Shown here: positions 1-7,216 of the stretch, piece after piece
Layout: every line of letters starts with the position of its first letter
Position numbering within the stretch: position 1 is the stretch's first letter
NCBI GenBank assembly: GCA_022448765.1
Contig: JAKUTI010000057.1
Coordinates: 1-12,561 of the forward strand
Origin: Pseudomonadales bacterium
Lineage (GTDB): Bacteria > Pseudomonadota > Gammaproteobacteria > Pseudomonadales > Azotimanducaceae
Reading direction: 5' to 3'
DNA: 12,561 bases
The notes under the pieces: generated by a model
What the model was told of the DNA's origin: nothing
Seen by the model: only the letters and a program-made list of their open reading frames with translations
The model's database searches: none
Made by a program: the position numbers and the translations under genes

Positions 1-151
1 AGAAAGACACCGCCAACCAAACGAACAAAGGTAGTTGACGCGACCGAAACTCTAAGATCGATAGCGAAACAACTGATGCGTTTTCGATCGCAAACAACAC
101 CGCGAGCCCTGCAACGGCCATACCCAAAACAATCAACAGTATGTTTGTCAC
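1..151 (-). CDS. lapA: LapA family inner-membrane protein (DUF1049), N-terminal part, cut by window edge
   Basis: This is the first 50 codons of a gene that runs off the left edge. It was read by translating the reverse strand. The product starts with a hydrophobic helix (about residues 3-21), then a short polar stretch with the motif AIENASVVSLSIL, and a second hydrophobic segment begins near residue 41 (LPLFVWLAVSF). The pattern of helix, 'xNxxxVxLxxL' strand and second helix is that of LapA/YciS. In E. coli LapA works with LapB in lipopolysaccharide assembly and control of LpxC turnover at the inner membrane. The position right after ihfB is the usual one for lapA. The start chosen is GTG at 151, because an in-frame TAG lies at 178-176 and the next ATG (121) would delete half of the first helix. 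A GGGT at 161-158 is a weak ribosome binding site. Family assignment is fairly sure; the function is inferred from the family and the context. Confidence 0.82.
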   Translation of the reverse strand, partial: MTNILLIVLGMAVAGLAVLFAIENASVVSLSILEFRSRQLPLFVWLAVSF

Positions 152-225
152 GTAGCTACCCGACTCGAAATCGACCTATCAGACTGGTCGGGAGGGGAAG
201 TTTGAACCCAAGCCAAGAAATACGT

Positions 226-537
226 CTAGAGATTGTTCCGCAACGCCGTTTCGTCGAGTGTTCTATTTACTCGGTCTCGCAACTCTTTTCCGGGCTTGAA
301 ATGCGGTACATATTTGGCAATCAGGCCAACGGATTCGCCTGTTTTAGGATTTCGACCAATGCGCGAGGCGCGATAATGCAACGAAAAACTCCCGAAGCCG
401 CGAATTTCAATTCGCGCTCCAGTCGAAAGCGTCGACGACATGTGTTCTAACATCTCCTTCACCGCAAGTTCGACATCCTTCGACGACAACTGAGAGTGGT
501 TGGCAGCGATTCGCTCGATAAGCTCTGACTTTGTCAT
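226..537 (-). CDS. ihfB: Integration host factor subunit beta
   Basis: IhfB pairs with IhfA to form the heterodimeric nucleoid protein IHF, which bends DNA sharply at specific sites in recombination, replication and transcription. The 103-residue product begins MTKSELIERI and carries the conserved core EIRGFGSFSLHYR (44-56) and the arm motif GRNPKTGE (61-68), in which Pro64 is the residue expected to intercalate into the minor groove. Glu44 and Arg46 of the beta subunit are present. KYVPHFKPGKELRDRVN (75-91) closes the fold. A tail of about 10 residues (TLDETALRNNL) extends past the usual end; E. coli IhfB is 94 residues. The ATG at 537 has GGGGAC just upstream as ribosome binding site. The gene follows rpsA, its usual neighbour, across a 147-nt gap that may hold its own promoter. 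Confidence 0.97.
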   Translation of the reverse strand: MTKSELIERIAANHSQLSSKDVELAVKEMLEHMSSTLSTGARIEIRGFGSFSLHYRASRIGRNPKTGESVGLIAKYVPHFKPGKELRDRVNRTLDETALRNNL

Positions 538-577
538 TGTCCCCGATTTCGAGAATCAGCTCGATCGAACCTACCAC

Positions 578-605
578 AGCAAAATGCGCCGGACAAGCAA
601 AATGC
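578..605. repeat. Tandem 10-bp direct repeat in the ihfB leader
   Basis: AGCAAAATGC occurs at 578-587 and again at 596-605 on the plus strand, a perfect repeat with 18-bp period separated by GCCGGACA. The copies lie just downstream of the candidate -10 box at 611-606, over the expected transcription start of ihfB. The spacing is not an exact helical multiple (18 bp is about 1.7 turns). They could be protein-binding half sites or a chance duplication. Confidence 0.5.
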
Positions 606-611
606 CTTATA
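606..611 (-). promoter_or_regulatory. Possible -10 box of an ihfB promoter
   Basis: TATAAG on the minus strand matches the sigma-70 -10 consensus at five of six positions. It lies about 70 nt upstream of the ihfB start. No acceptable -35 hexamer is seen at 16-18 nt spacing and there is no TG extension, so this is a weak candidate that would need an activator or may be chance. Confidence 0.25.
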
Positions 612-684
612 TTTCATGGAGTTGGGGTTCTATGGAGAGGTGACCGAAGGCGTTTTCGATCTCGACAACTCAATCACACGACTT

Positions 685-2406
685 TTATTTATCCTGAGTC
701 GAGCTCTGTTCTTCTGACCCATCGTTATCGTCATCAGAATCCATCTGCGCTTTGATCAGATCGCCCAGAGTGGCTGTCCCAGCGCGAGCGTCATCCTGCT
801 CTTGATACTCTCGATGCGCTTCTTGTTCGTCGTCAATTTCTCTGGATTTAGCTGAAAGGGTGATCGTTCGGTTCTTTCGATCGAGTCCCGAAATTTTCAC
901 TTCGAGTTCATCGCCTATGCTCAAAGACTGACGAGCGTCAACCACCGTTTCAATACTAATTTCAGAGGCTTTCAATACACCTTCTACGCCTTCCGCGAGA
1001 GTCAGAACAGCGTATTTTTCTTCGACTTCGGAAACCGTTGCATGAACGATGCTTCCCCGATCATGCTCCGAAACGAAGTCAGAAAACGGATCCTTCTCAA
1101 GCTGCTTAACACCGAGCGAAATACGTTCTCGCTCGGTATCGATTGCCAGGATAACCGTTTCGAGCTCTTCTCCCTTACTATAGCGACGAACGGCAGTCTC
1201 TCCATCTTCATCCCAAGAGATATCAGATAGATGCACCAATCCGTCAATACCGCCTTCAAGACCAATGAATATCCCGAAATCCGTGATTGATTTGATCTTG
1301 CCCGATATGTGATCCCCTGCAGCGTTCTTGCTTCCAAATTCACCCCAAGGATTCTCCCGACATTGTTTGATCCCTAGGGATATTCGACGCCGTTCTTCGT
1401 CAATATCCAACACCATCACTTCCACTTCATCGCCCACACCCACGACTTTGGAGGGATGTATGTTCTTGTTGGTCCAGTCCATTTCCGATACATGAACAAG
1501 ACCCTCTACACCCTCTTCTATTTCGGCGAAGCATCCGTAATCGGTCAGATTCGTAACGACTGCTTGCACCCGGGTGTTCTCCGGGTAACGACCTTTGATT
1601 TCTACCCACGGATCGTCTCCAAGCTGTTTCATGCCAAGTGAAACTCGGTTTTTTTCACGATCGAACTTGAGAATCTTCACAGGCAGTTCATCGCCCACAT
1701 TCACCATTTCACTCGGATGCCGAATTCGGCGCCAAGCCATATCCGTGATGTGTAACAAACCGTCGATCCCTCCTAAATCAACAAATGCCCCATAATCCGT
1801 CAAGTTCTTAACGACGCCATTAACTTCTTGACCCTCTTCTAGCGAACCAAGAAGAGCATCGCGTTCTTCGCTATTCTCTTGCTCAAGTACCGCACGTCGC
1901 GAAACTACAACATTATTACGTTTCTGATCGAGTTTAATTACTTTGAACTCGAGCGGTTTGCCTTCAAGGTGAATCGTTTCTCGCAACGGCCGAATATCTA
2001 CAAGAGACCCAGGCAAAAAAGCCCTTATTTCATTGATATCGACCGTAAAGCCCCCTTTGACTTTGCCATTCATTATTCCAATCACTGGCTCGTTATCGTT
2101 GAAAGCGTCTTCCAACATGTCCCAGGACTCAGCCCTTCGAGCCTTTTCGCGTGAAAGCCGTGTTTCTCCAAACCCGTCGTCAACGACCTCCATCGCGACT
2201 TTAACCTGATCGCCTATCTCAACGCTGAATTCGCCGCTCTCATTGACGAATTGATTTCTCGGAATGACACCCTCCGATTTCAACCCCGCGTGGACCACAA
2301 CCCACTCATTATCGATATCCACTATCGTGCCAATCACAATTGACCCCGGAACCATCTCAACCGTCGCGAGACTCTCTTCGAACAGTTCTGCGAAACTTTC
2401 GCTCAT
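685..2406 (-). CDS. rpsA: 30S ribosomal protein S1
   Basis: S1 binds mRNA on the small ribosomal subunit and unfolds it for initiation. The 573-residue product contains six S1 (OB-fold) repeats at about 20-88, 106-172, 192-261, 278-348, 364-435 and 450-520. The first two are divergent ribosome-binding repeats; repeats 3-5 carry the typical RNA-binding signature such as NLTDYGAFVDL (201-211), NLTDYGCFAEI (286-296) and SITDFGIFIGL (373-383). The N-terminus MSESFAELFEESL is the classical anchor helix. After repeat 6 comes an acidic, polar tail with the short motif TLGDLIKAQM (546-555) found in many gammaproteobacterial S1 proteins. E. coli S1 is 557 residues. The ATG at 2406 has AGGT four bases upstream and lies only 11 nt after the cmk stop, so any leader structure for autoregulation by S1 would lie inside cmk. 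Confidence 0.98.
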   Translation of the reverse strand: MSESFAELFEESLATVEMVPGSIVIGTIVDIDNEWVVVHAGLKSEGVIPRNQFVNESGEFSVEIGDQVKVAMEVVDDGFGETRLSREKARRAESWDMLEDAFNDNEPVIGIMNGKVKGGFTVDINEIRAFLPGSLVDIRPLRETIHLEGKPLEFKVIKLDQKRNNVVVSRRAVLEQENSEERDALLGSLEEGQEVNGVVKNLTDYGAFVDLGGIDGLLHITDMAWRRIRHPSEMVNVGDELPVKILKFDREKNRVSLGMKQLGDDPWVEIKGRYPENTRVQAVVTNLTDYGCFAEIEEGVEGLVHVSEMDWTNKNIHPSKVVGVGDEVEVMVLDIDEERRRISLGIKQCRENPWGEFGSKNAAGDHISGKIKSITDFGIFIGLEGGIDGLVHLSDISWDEDGETAVRRYSKGEELETVILAIDTERERISLGVKQLEKDPFSDFVSEHDRGSIVHATVSEVEEKYAVLTLAEGVEGVLKASEISIETVVDARQSLSIGDELEVKISGLDRKNRTITLSAKSREIDDEQEAHREYQEQDDARAGTATLGDLIKAQMDSDDDNDGSEEQSSTQDK

Positions 2407-2417
2407 AGTTACCTATC

Positions 2418-3104
2418 TCAGTTAGTGATCTGCAGTCCTTTTTGCTTTGCGGCCGCAAGCGCTTTCTCTATAACCTCATCAATCGACAGACCGGTACTGT
2501 CGAGAACAAAAGAGTCGGGAGCCACCTTGAGTGGTGAAACCCGCCGGTTCTTGTCCTGAGCGTCCCGCTCTTTAAGGCTTTGAAAAAGGTCGGGCAGGCT
2601 AACATTCAGACCCTTATCTTTCAACTCAACGTATCGCCTTCGCGCCCGTTCCTCGGGGCTTGCGTCCAAGTAAATCTTCAATTTCGCGTCGGGAAAAACC
2701 ACGGTGCCCATATCGCGTCCATCGGCGACTAATCCGGGCGGCTTGCGAAATTCCTTTTGGCGGATTAGCAGTGCAGCTCGCACTTTTTCCCTCTTTGCCA
2801 CAAGGCTTGCATACCGGGTTGCTTCCTCGCCGCGAATCGCTTCGGTTAGGTCTTTACCGTTTACCACTAAATTGGGACTTGGCTCGGTAGCAAATTGGAT
2901 GTCCATGGACTCTACAACCTGTTTCAGCGCCTCATCATCCTCAACCGATAAGTCAAATAAGTACGCGTGAAGACCGACGATACGATAAAGGCTGCCACTA
3001 TCTAGTATGTTCCAATCAAGTTTCCTCGCTATCGCCAGCGCTAAAGTGCCTTTCCCTGAGCCACTCGGACCGTCGACGCAAATGACGGGGGGTGCATTAC
3101 CCAT
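2418..3104 (-). CDS. cmk: Cytidylate (CMP/dCMP) kinase
   Basis: Cmk phosphorylates CMP and dCMP with ATP in pyrimidine nucleotide recycling in the cytoplasm. With the start at 3104 the protein has 228 residues. It shows the P-loop GPSGSGKGT (12-20), the CMP-site motif LDSGSLYR (34-41), DGRDMGTVVFP (128-138) and the LID/arginine segment RDAQDKNRRVSPL (180-192), all standard for the family. The reading frame is open upstream to a GTG at 3125, but the ATG at 3104 is preferred: AGGAAG lies 7 nt ahead of it, and it makes the N-terminus match the family (about 225 residues). The start overlaps the end of tyrA by 8 nt, so translation is probably coupled. In most gammaproteobacteria aroA sits directly before cmk; here it does not. 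Confidence 0.96.
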   Translation of the reverse strand: MGNAPPVICVDGPSGSGKGTLALAIARKLDWNILDSGSLYRIVGLHAYLFDLSVEDDEALKQVVESMDIQFATEPSPNLVVNGKDLTEAIRGEEATRYASLVAKREKVRAALLIRQKEFRKPPGLVADGRDMGTVVFPDAKLKIYLDASPEERARRRYVELKDKGLNVSLPDLFQSLKERDAQDKNRRVSPLKVAPDSFVLDSTGLSIDEVIEKALAAAKQKGLQITN

Positions 3105-3918
3105 CCAAGCGCTTCCTGTAGTCACTGATTCTCGTCAATATTCGTTGCAATTCGTCGGGATCGTATTGAGCAGCATTTTGAATCGTCTCGAGAATACGGA
3201 TCAGTTCGTCCATTTTCTCTCTCACCCGCCCCGCGTTATCCGTCAAGATGTGCCGCCATATCGTTGGATCCGATCCAGCTATTCGAGTGATATCTCGGAA
3301 TCCGCCACCAATTAGATCGCTGAGACTTGTCGCACCGTTTGCAAGGAGGTCAACTAACGCGAAACCCACGAGATGCGGTAGGTGGGAAACAGTAGCCATA
3401 TCATTGTCGTGTTGGTCAGGAGGTTGGCGTATAACGCGGGCGCCAATACCGGACCAGGCTTTTTCGATTACTGCGACAGCGGAGGTGTTGGTGTGTTCCA
3501 GAGGGGTCACAACTACGCTGCAATCTTGGAATAGATCCGCGTCCGCTGCAGCTGGTCCTTGAAGGTCGGAACCTGCTATGGGATGACAGGGAACAAAATT
3601 AGCCGGGACCGAATCAAATGCCTCAATTACAGGGACCTTGACACTACCCGTGTCGAATATTGGGACATCTGGACCGTATTGTGCGTGAGCAGCAGTGACA
3701 GCGTCAGCGATTCCGTTGGTCGGGATGGCTACGCAAACTAAATCAGGCCGCAGGGCCGGGCCTCCTATTTCATCAATTACACCGAGTTTCTTCGCTTCGA
3801 TAAGCGTATTTTCATCGTCGTCTAAACCAATCACGGTTTCTACTAAATGAGCCTTCTTAGCAGCTAGTGCAAACGACCCACCGATCAACCCGGTACCAAT
3901 TACGATGAGCGTCCTCAA
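3097..3918 (-). CDS. tyrA: Prephenate (or arogenate) dehydrogenase, monofunctional TyrA
   Basis: TyrA oxidatively decarboxylates prephenate to 4-hydroxyphenylpyruvate, the tyrosine branch of aromatic amino acid synthesis. The 273-residue protein has a Rossmann N-terminus with IGTGLIGGS (7-15), an Asp-rich end of strand 2 (GLDDD, 31-35) that suggests NAD+ rather than NADP+, FDTGSVK (88-94), CHPIAGSD (111-118), the catalytic-site SHLPHLVGF (178-186), and FRDITRIAGSDPTIW (207-221). There is no chorismate mutase domain (unlike E. coli TyrA) and no C-terminal AroA domain (unlike the Pseudomonas TyrA-AroA fusion). The only start that keeps the Rossmann fold is TTG at 3918, whose last bases overlap the hisC TGA stop; no good ribosome binding site is visible, so expression probably relies on translational coupling to hisC. 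Whether it prefers prephenate or arogenate cannot be told. Confidence 0.93.
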   Translation of the reverse strand: MRTLIVIGTGLIGGSFALAAKKAHLVETVIGLDDDENTLIEAKKLGVIDEIGGPALRPDLVCVAIPTNGIADAVTAAHAQYGPDVPIFDTGSVKVPVIEAFDSVPANFVPCHPIAGSDLQGPAAADADLFQDCSVVVTPLEHTNTSAVAVIEKAWSGIGARVIRQPPDQHDNDMATVSHLPHLVGFALVDLLANGATSLSDLIGGGFRDITRIAGSDPTIWRHILTDNAGRVREKMDELIRILETIQNAAQYDPDELQRILTRISDYRKRLDG

Positions 3919-4997
3919 GTAATCTGGCTTAGCGCTTCAAGGAAGCGTTCATTCTCATGATGCAAACCAACCGTGACCCGCAAGTGCTCCCTCATGCCGT
4001 AATTCTTTAAAGGACGCACGATTACACCGAGCTCAAGTAACCCTTCATATATCGCATCGGAAGCCTGCCCGCTCTCAAAACAAACAAAATTCCCCGCCGA
4101 TGGAATAACTCGGAACCCCAGCTTGCCAATACCGTCAACCAAGTAATCCATACCGGTCATATTCAGGTGTCGGCTCGTAACGACGTATTCGTCATCAGTG
4201 AGGGCTGTCTCCGCGGCCGCTAAAGCCAGCGCATTGACATTAAAAGGCTGACGAATACGGTTCATTAAGTCGGCAAACTCGATGGACGCAACACTGTAGC
4301 CAATGCGTAGTCCAGCCAAACCGTAAATCTTCGAAAAAGTACGCGTCACAATTAGGTTCCGATGGTCCACGAGCATCCGGATGCCATCGGGATAGTCGTC
4401 CCGTTCAACGTATTCAAAGTAGGCTTCATCCAGTACCACCCAAACGCGTTCCGGCACCCGTCTAAGGAACTTCTCCAATTCACTCTTGGTAACCCAAGTG
4501 CCAGTCGGATTATTAGGGTTCGCTATGTAGACGATCCGCGTTGCACTGTCGATTGCAGCCACCATCCCATCCAAATCGTGACCCCAATTGATAGACGCCA
4601 CGCGCGTCACCGTGCCGTGCGCTGCCGCTATCGCAAGCGGATAAACAACGAAACAATGCTCATCTACTACTCCTTCCGAGCCGGGTGAAAGCGCTACCCG
4701 TGCCGCGAGTTCCAATACGTCATTGGAGCCATTCCCAAGCGTTATTTGTGCTTCATCAACCCCTAAGCGATCCGCAAGCATGCGTTTTAGCCGGTATCCC
4801 GAACTGTCCGGATACCTTGAAGTACCCTTCATCGCGTCGGCAAGTGCTCTGCGTACGTTCTGTCCAGGTCCGCGCGGATTTTCATTGCTCGCAAGCTTAA
4901 TTGCATCGCCGATTCCAAGCTGACGACTAAGTTCCTCCAATGGCTTACCTGGATGATAGGGTGCTAGCTCAAGCACCCGCGTATTAATATTTTCCAT
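3915..4997 (-). CDS. hisC: Histidinol-phosphate / aromatic amino acid aminotransferase
   Basis: This is a fold-type I PLP aminotransferase of the HisC family, 360 residues. Visible motifs are KLASNENPRGP (34-44), RYPDSSGY (61-68), LGNGSNDVLEL (87-97), NPNNPTG (160-166), LDEAYFEY (189-196) and the PLP lysine in TFSKIYGLAGLRIGY (Lys223). The family transfers the amino group from glutamate to imidazole-acetol phosphate in histidine synthesis, and HisC2-type members also act on phenylpyruvate and 4-hydroxyphenylpyruvate. Its place between pheA and tyrA, away from any his gene, suggests that the aromatic role is important here; this is inference. The ATG at 4997 shares bases with the pheA stop (TAATG) and has a good AGGA five bases upstream. 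Confidence 0.95.
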   Translation of the reverse strand: MENINTRVLELAPYHPGKPLEELSRQLGIGDAIKLASNENPRGPGQNVRRALADAMKGTSRYPDSSGYRLKRMLADRLGVDEAQITLGNGSNDVLELAARVALSPGSEGVVDEHCFVVYPLAIAAAHGTVTRVASINWGHDLDGMVAAIDSATRIVYIANPNNPTGTWVTKSELEKFLRRVPERVWVVLDEAYFEYVERDDYPDGIRMLVDHRNLIVTRTFSKIYGLAGLRIGYSVASIEFADLMNRIRQPFNVNALALAAAETALTDDEYVVTSRHLNMTGMDYLVDGIGKLGFRVIPSAGNFVCFESGQASDAIYEGLLELGVIVRPLKNYGMREHLRVTVGLHHENERFLEALSQIT

Positions 4998-6091
4998 TAT
5001 CGTCCTACGGCTTGCGGATACGATCCAAGCGAGCGAACCTCCAACGCAACCGATCGGACCACTTCAAGTACGCTGGCTATTTCGGTAGACGACTGATGCC
5101 CGTCAAAATCTATAAAAAAAACGTAGCTCCAGTTGCTGGATCGGGCGGGCCTTGTTTCGATACGAGAAAGGCTAATCCCACTTCGGTGGAATGGTTCCAG
5201 AACCTTATATAAAGCGCCCGGTTCGTCACGCGTGGAAACAAGGATGGATGTTTTGTCATGTCCACTCGGACCGACATTCTGATCACCGATCACGAGGAAC
5301 CGTGTAGTGTTGTCCGTAAAGTCTTCAATATTCCGATGCAGGACCGAGAGACCGTAGCTATCCCCTGCCACCTCGCCAGCAATTGCGGCGCTCCGTTCTA
5401 GTTCCCCAGCTAATTTTGCCGCTTCAGCATTACTAGCAACTGCTCTACGCTCGATGTCGGGAAGGTGAGTGTCGAGCCAACTTCTGCATTGGGCCAAGGA
5501 TTGTTCGTGCGAATAAACGCAATCAATCTGTTCCGGTTCGGTTCCTGCGCGCGCCAACAGCGCGTGATGAATCGGCAATTCCACTTCACCGCAGATATTT
5601 AGAGATGTCGCCATAAAACAATCGAGGGTATGGTTAACCATCCCTTCGGTACTGTTCTCCACCGGCACAACTCCATAATGTGAGCCTCCCGACTCAACCT
5701 CACGAAATACTTCGTCGATCGAGTTCAACGGACTTGTCCTCGCGAACTGACCAAATTGCCTTCGCGTTGCCGCTTCTGTGTAAGTCCCGGAAGGTCCCAA
5801 ATATGCAATCTTGATCGGCTGCTCTAGCGAGAGGCAGCAGGAAATAATCTCTCGGAAGAGTCGCTCAACGGAATCGGACGAAAGCGGCCCCTGATTGTCA
5901 GATCGGAGCCGTTCAAGGATCTGCGCTTCCCGCTCGGGACGATAAAACGAAGTAGTCGTGATCCTTCCATCCGCACTCTTAATATCCGCAACTTTCAGTG
6001 CACAAGCCCCACGTTCGTTGAGCAAGCGGAGTAACTGGCGATCGATCATGTCAATTTGCTGCCGCAATTCCTGGAGCGCTTTCTCATCCAT
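4997..6091 (-). CDS. pheA: Bifunctional chorismate mutase / prephenate dehydratase (P-protein)
   Basis: PheA converts chorismate to prephenate and then to phenylpyruvate, the phenylalanine branch. The 364-residue protein has three parts: an AroQ-type chorismate mutase helix bundle (about 1-90, with LRQQIDMIDRQLLRLLNER and SFYRPERE at 48-55), a prephenate dehydratase domain (about 94-270, with AYLGPSGTYTEAA, VPVENSTEGMVNHTLD at 142-157 and the catalytic NTTRFLVIG at 261-269) and a C-terminal ACT domain (about 281-360, with GALY at 292-295 and ETRP at 312-315) that in the family binds phenylalanine for feedback inhibition. The frame is open 31 codons further upstream into serC, but the ATG at 6091 is chosen because the protein then begins exactly as its homologues (MDEKALQELR) and leaves a 7-nt gap after serC. 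Upstream ribosome binding is weak (ACGAGA). Confidence 0.97.
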   Translation of the reverse strand: MDEKALQELRQQIDMIDRQLLRLLNERGACALKVADIKSADGRITTTSFYRPEREAQILERLRSDNQGPLSSDSVERLFREIISCCLSLEQPIKIAYLGPSGTYTEAATRRQFGQFARTSPLNSIDEVFREVESGGSHYGVVPVENSTEGMVNHTLDCFMATSLNICGEVELPIHHALLARAGTEPEQIDCVYSHEQSLAQCRSWLDTHLPDIERRAVASNAEAAKLAGELERSAAIAGEVAGDSYGLSVLHRNIEDFTDNTTRFLVIGDQNVGPSGHDKTSILVSTRDEPGALYKVLEPFHRSGISLSRIETRPARSSNWSYVFFIDFDGHQSSTEIASVLEVVRSVALEVRSLGSYPQAVGR

Positions 6092-6098
6092 TCTCGTT

Positions 6099-7181
6099 CT
6101 ACCGTAGGGCCTTTTCGAAACTTTCCATATGTTCAATAAGCGCGTCCACTGCTTTTTCGTCAATCGCGTTGTAGAGGCTCGCACGCATTCCCCCGACGCT
6201 TCGGTGACCTTTTAGATTCGATAGCCCCCTCCTTTCGGCTATCGCCAAAAAGCGACTCTCGAGTTCAGTCTCCAACAAAGTAAACGGTACGTTCATCATC
6301 GATCGATATGGGCGTTGCACAGGCGAATGATACAAATCACTCTTGTCGATCGCCGCGTATAGCTTCTCTGCTTTACGACGATTCCGGGTTTCCATGGCCA
6401 CCAAACCGCCTTCACTCTTCAACCAAGCAAGAACTAGGCCTGCTAAATACCAATTATAGGTTGGTGGCGTATTGAACATTGATTTGTGCCGAGCATGGAC
6501 ACCGTAACTAAGTAGGCTCGGAGTGTGCCCTCGCTCATTTCCGCAAAGGTCCTTGCGTATTAAAACTATGCATAGACCGGCCGGTCCCACGTTTTTTTGA
6601 GCCCCGGCGTAGATAAGTCCAAATCGGCAAGTATCGATTGGACGCGAGAGAAAATCGGATGACATGTCAACTACCAGAGGCGCATGCCCTGTATCCGGAA
6701 ATTCACGGAACTGAACGCCTCCGATGGTTTCGTTTGATGTCAGATGGACGTACCGAGCAGAATCCGAAAGCCTCCAATCAGGGAAACCGACCACTCGATC
6801 GTAATTTTGATCCTCAGAGGTCGCGACCACATTTACTCGCGTCAAACGTTTGGCTTCGGAAATAGCTTTCGTCGACCAGTAACCGGTATCAACGTAATCA
6901 ACGGTGTCCGAAATACGGGCCAAGTTTAGCGGCACCATTGAAAATTGAAGGCTCGCACCGCCGTGCAAGAATAGGACGTAATAATCGTCGCTGAGATTCA
7001 GTAATTCACGGAGATCGGCTTCGGCCCGTTCAGCAATCTCCATGAATTCACTTGACCGATGGCTAATTTCCATAACCGATACCCCAAGACCACGATAATC
7101 ACGAAACTCTTCCCTGGCCACTTCCATCACCGCTGGCGGCAAAGAGGAAGGACCTGCCGAAAAGTTAAATACATTACTCAT
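6099..7181 (-). CDS. serC: Phosphoserine aminotransferase
   Basis: SerC is a PLP enzyme that makes 3-phosphoserine from 3-phosphohydroxypyruvate and glutamate, and also acts in pyridoxal phosphate synthesis on 4-phosphohydroxy-threonine. With the ATG at 7181 it has 360 residues (E. coli 362) and begins MSNVFNFSAGPSSLP, as expected. Key features are SHRSSEF (40-46), LHGGASLQF (72-80), VVDMSSDF (170-177), the PLP lysine in YAGAQKNVGPAG (Lys196) and GHRSVGGMRASLYNA near the C-terminus. A TTG at 7205 could extend the protein by eight residues, but the shorter form fits the family. No Shine-Dalgarno sequence is seen before either start. It lies 35 nt after gyrA and 7 nt before pheA, the standard gammaproteobacterial order. 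Confidence 0.96.
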   Translation of the reverse strand: MSNVFNFSAGPSSLPPAVMEVAREEFRDYRGLGVSVMEISHRSSEFMEIAERAEADLRELLNLSDDYYVLFLHGGASLQFSMVPLNLARISDTVDYVDTGYWSTKAISEAKRLTRVNVVATSEDQNYDRVVGFPDWRLSDSARYVHLTSNETIGGVQFREFPDTGHAPLVVDMSSDFLSRPIDTCRFGLIYAGAQKNVGPAGLCIVLIRKDLCGNERGHTPSLLSYGVHARHKSMFNTPPTYNWYLAGLVLAWLKSEGGLVAMETRNRRKAEKLYAAIDKSDLYHSPVQRPYRSMMNVPFTLLETELESRFLAIAERRGLSNLKGHRSVGGMRASLYNAIDEKAVDALIEHMESFEKALR

Positions 7182-7216
7182 GGTTGGAGCGATCTGATAT
7201 GGCAAGCCTGGGACGA

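Larger units (their letters stand above)
538..684 (-). other. rpsA-ihfB intergenic region
   Basis: This is the longest gap inside the minus-strand block. It holds no coding region that I can support. On the minus strand it contains a -10-like TATAAG (611-606) without a recognisable -35, followed by two perfect copies of GCATTTTGCT (605-596 and 587-578). No hairpin followed by a T-run was found, so I see no rpsA terminator. In E. coli the ihfB gene is transcribed both by read-through from rpsA and from its own promoter in this gap, and the same may hold here. Confidence 0.6.

Noticed and set aside
172..190. CGACC/GGTCG inverted repeat after ihfB as a terminator
   Set aside because: Five-base-pair stem with a nine-base loop and no T-run on the minus strand; the lapA start follows directly.
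76..450. Plus-strand open frame across the ihfB region
   Set aside because: It overlaps lapA and the well-supported ihfB on the opposite strand, has no family resemblance and no ribosome binding site.
671..690. IHF binding site near the end of rpsA (AATCACACGACTT)
   Set aside because: It fails the WATCARNNNNTTR consensus at the R and at the first T of the TTR.
6092..6184. Longer PheA with 31 extra N-terminal residues
   Set aside because: The extension lies wholly within serC, is basic and unlike any chorismate mutase N-terminus, while the ATG at 6091 matches the family start.
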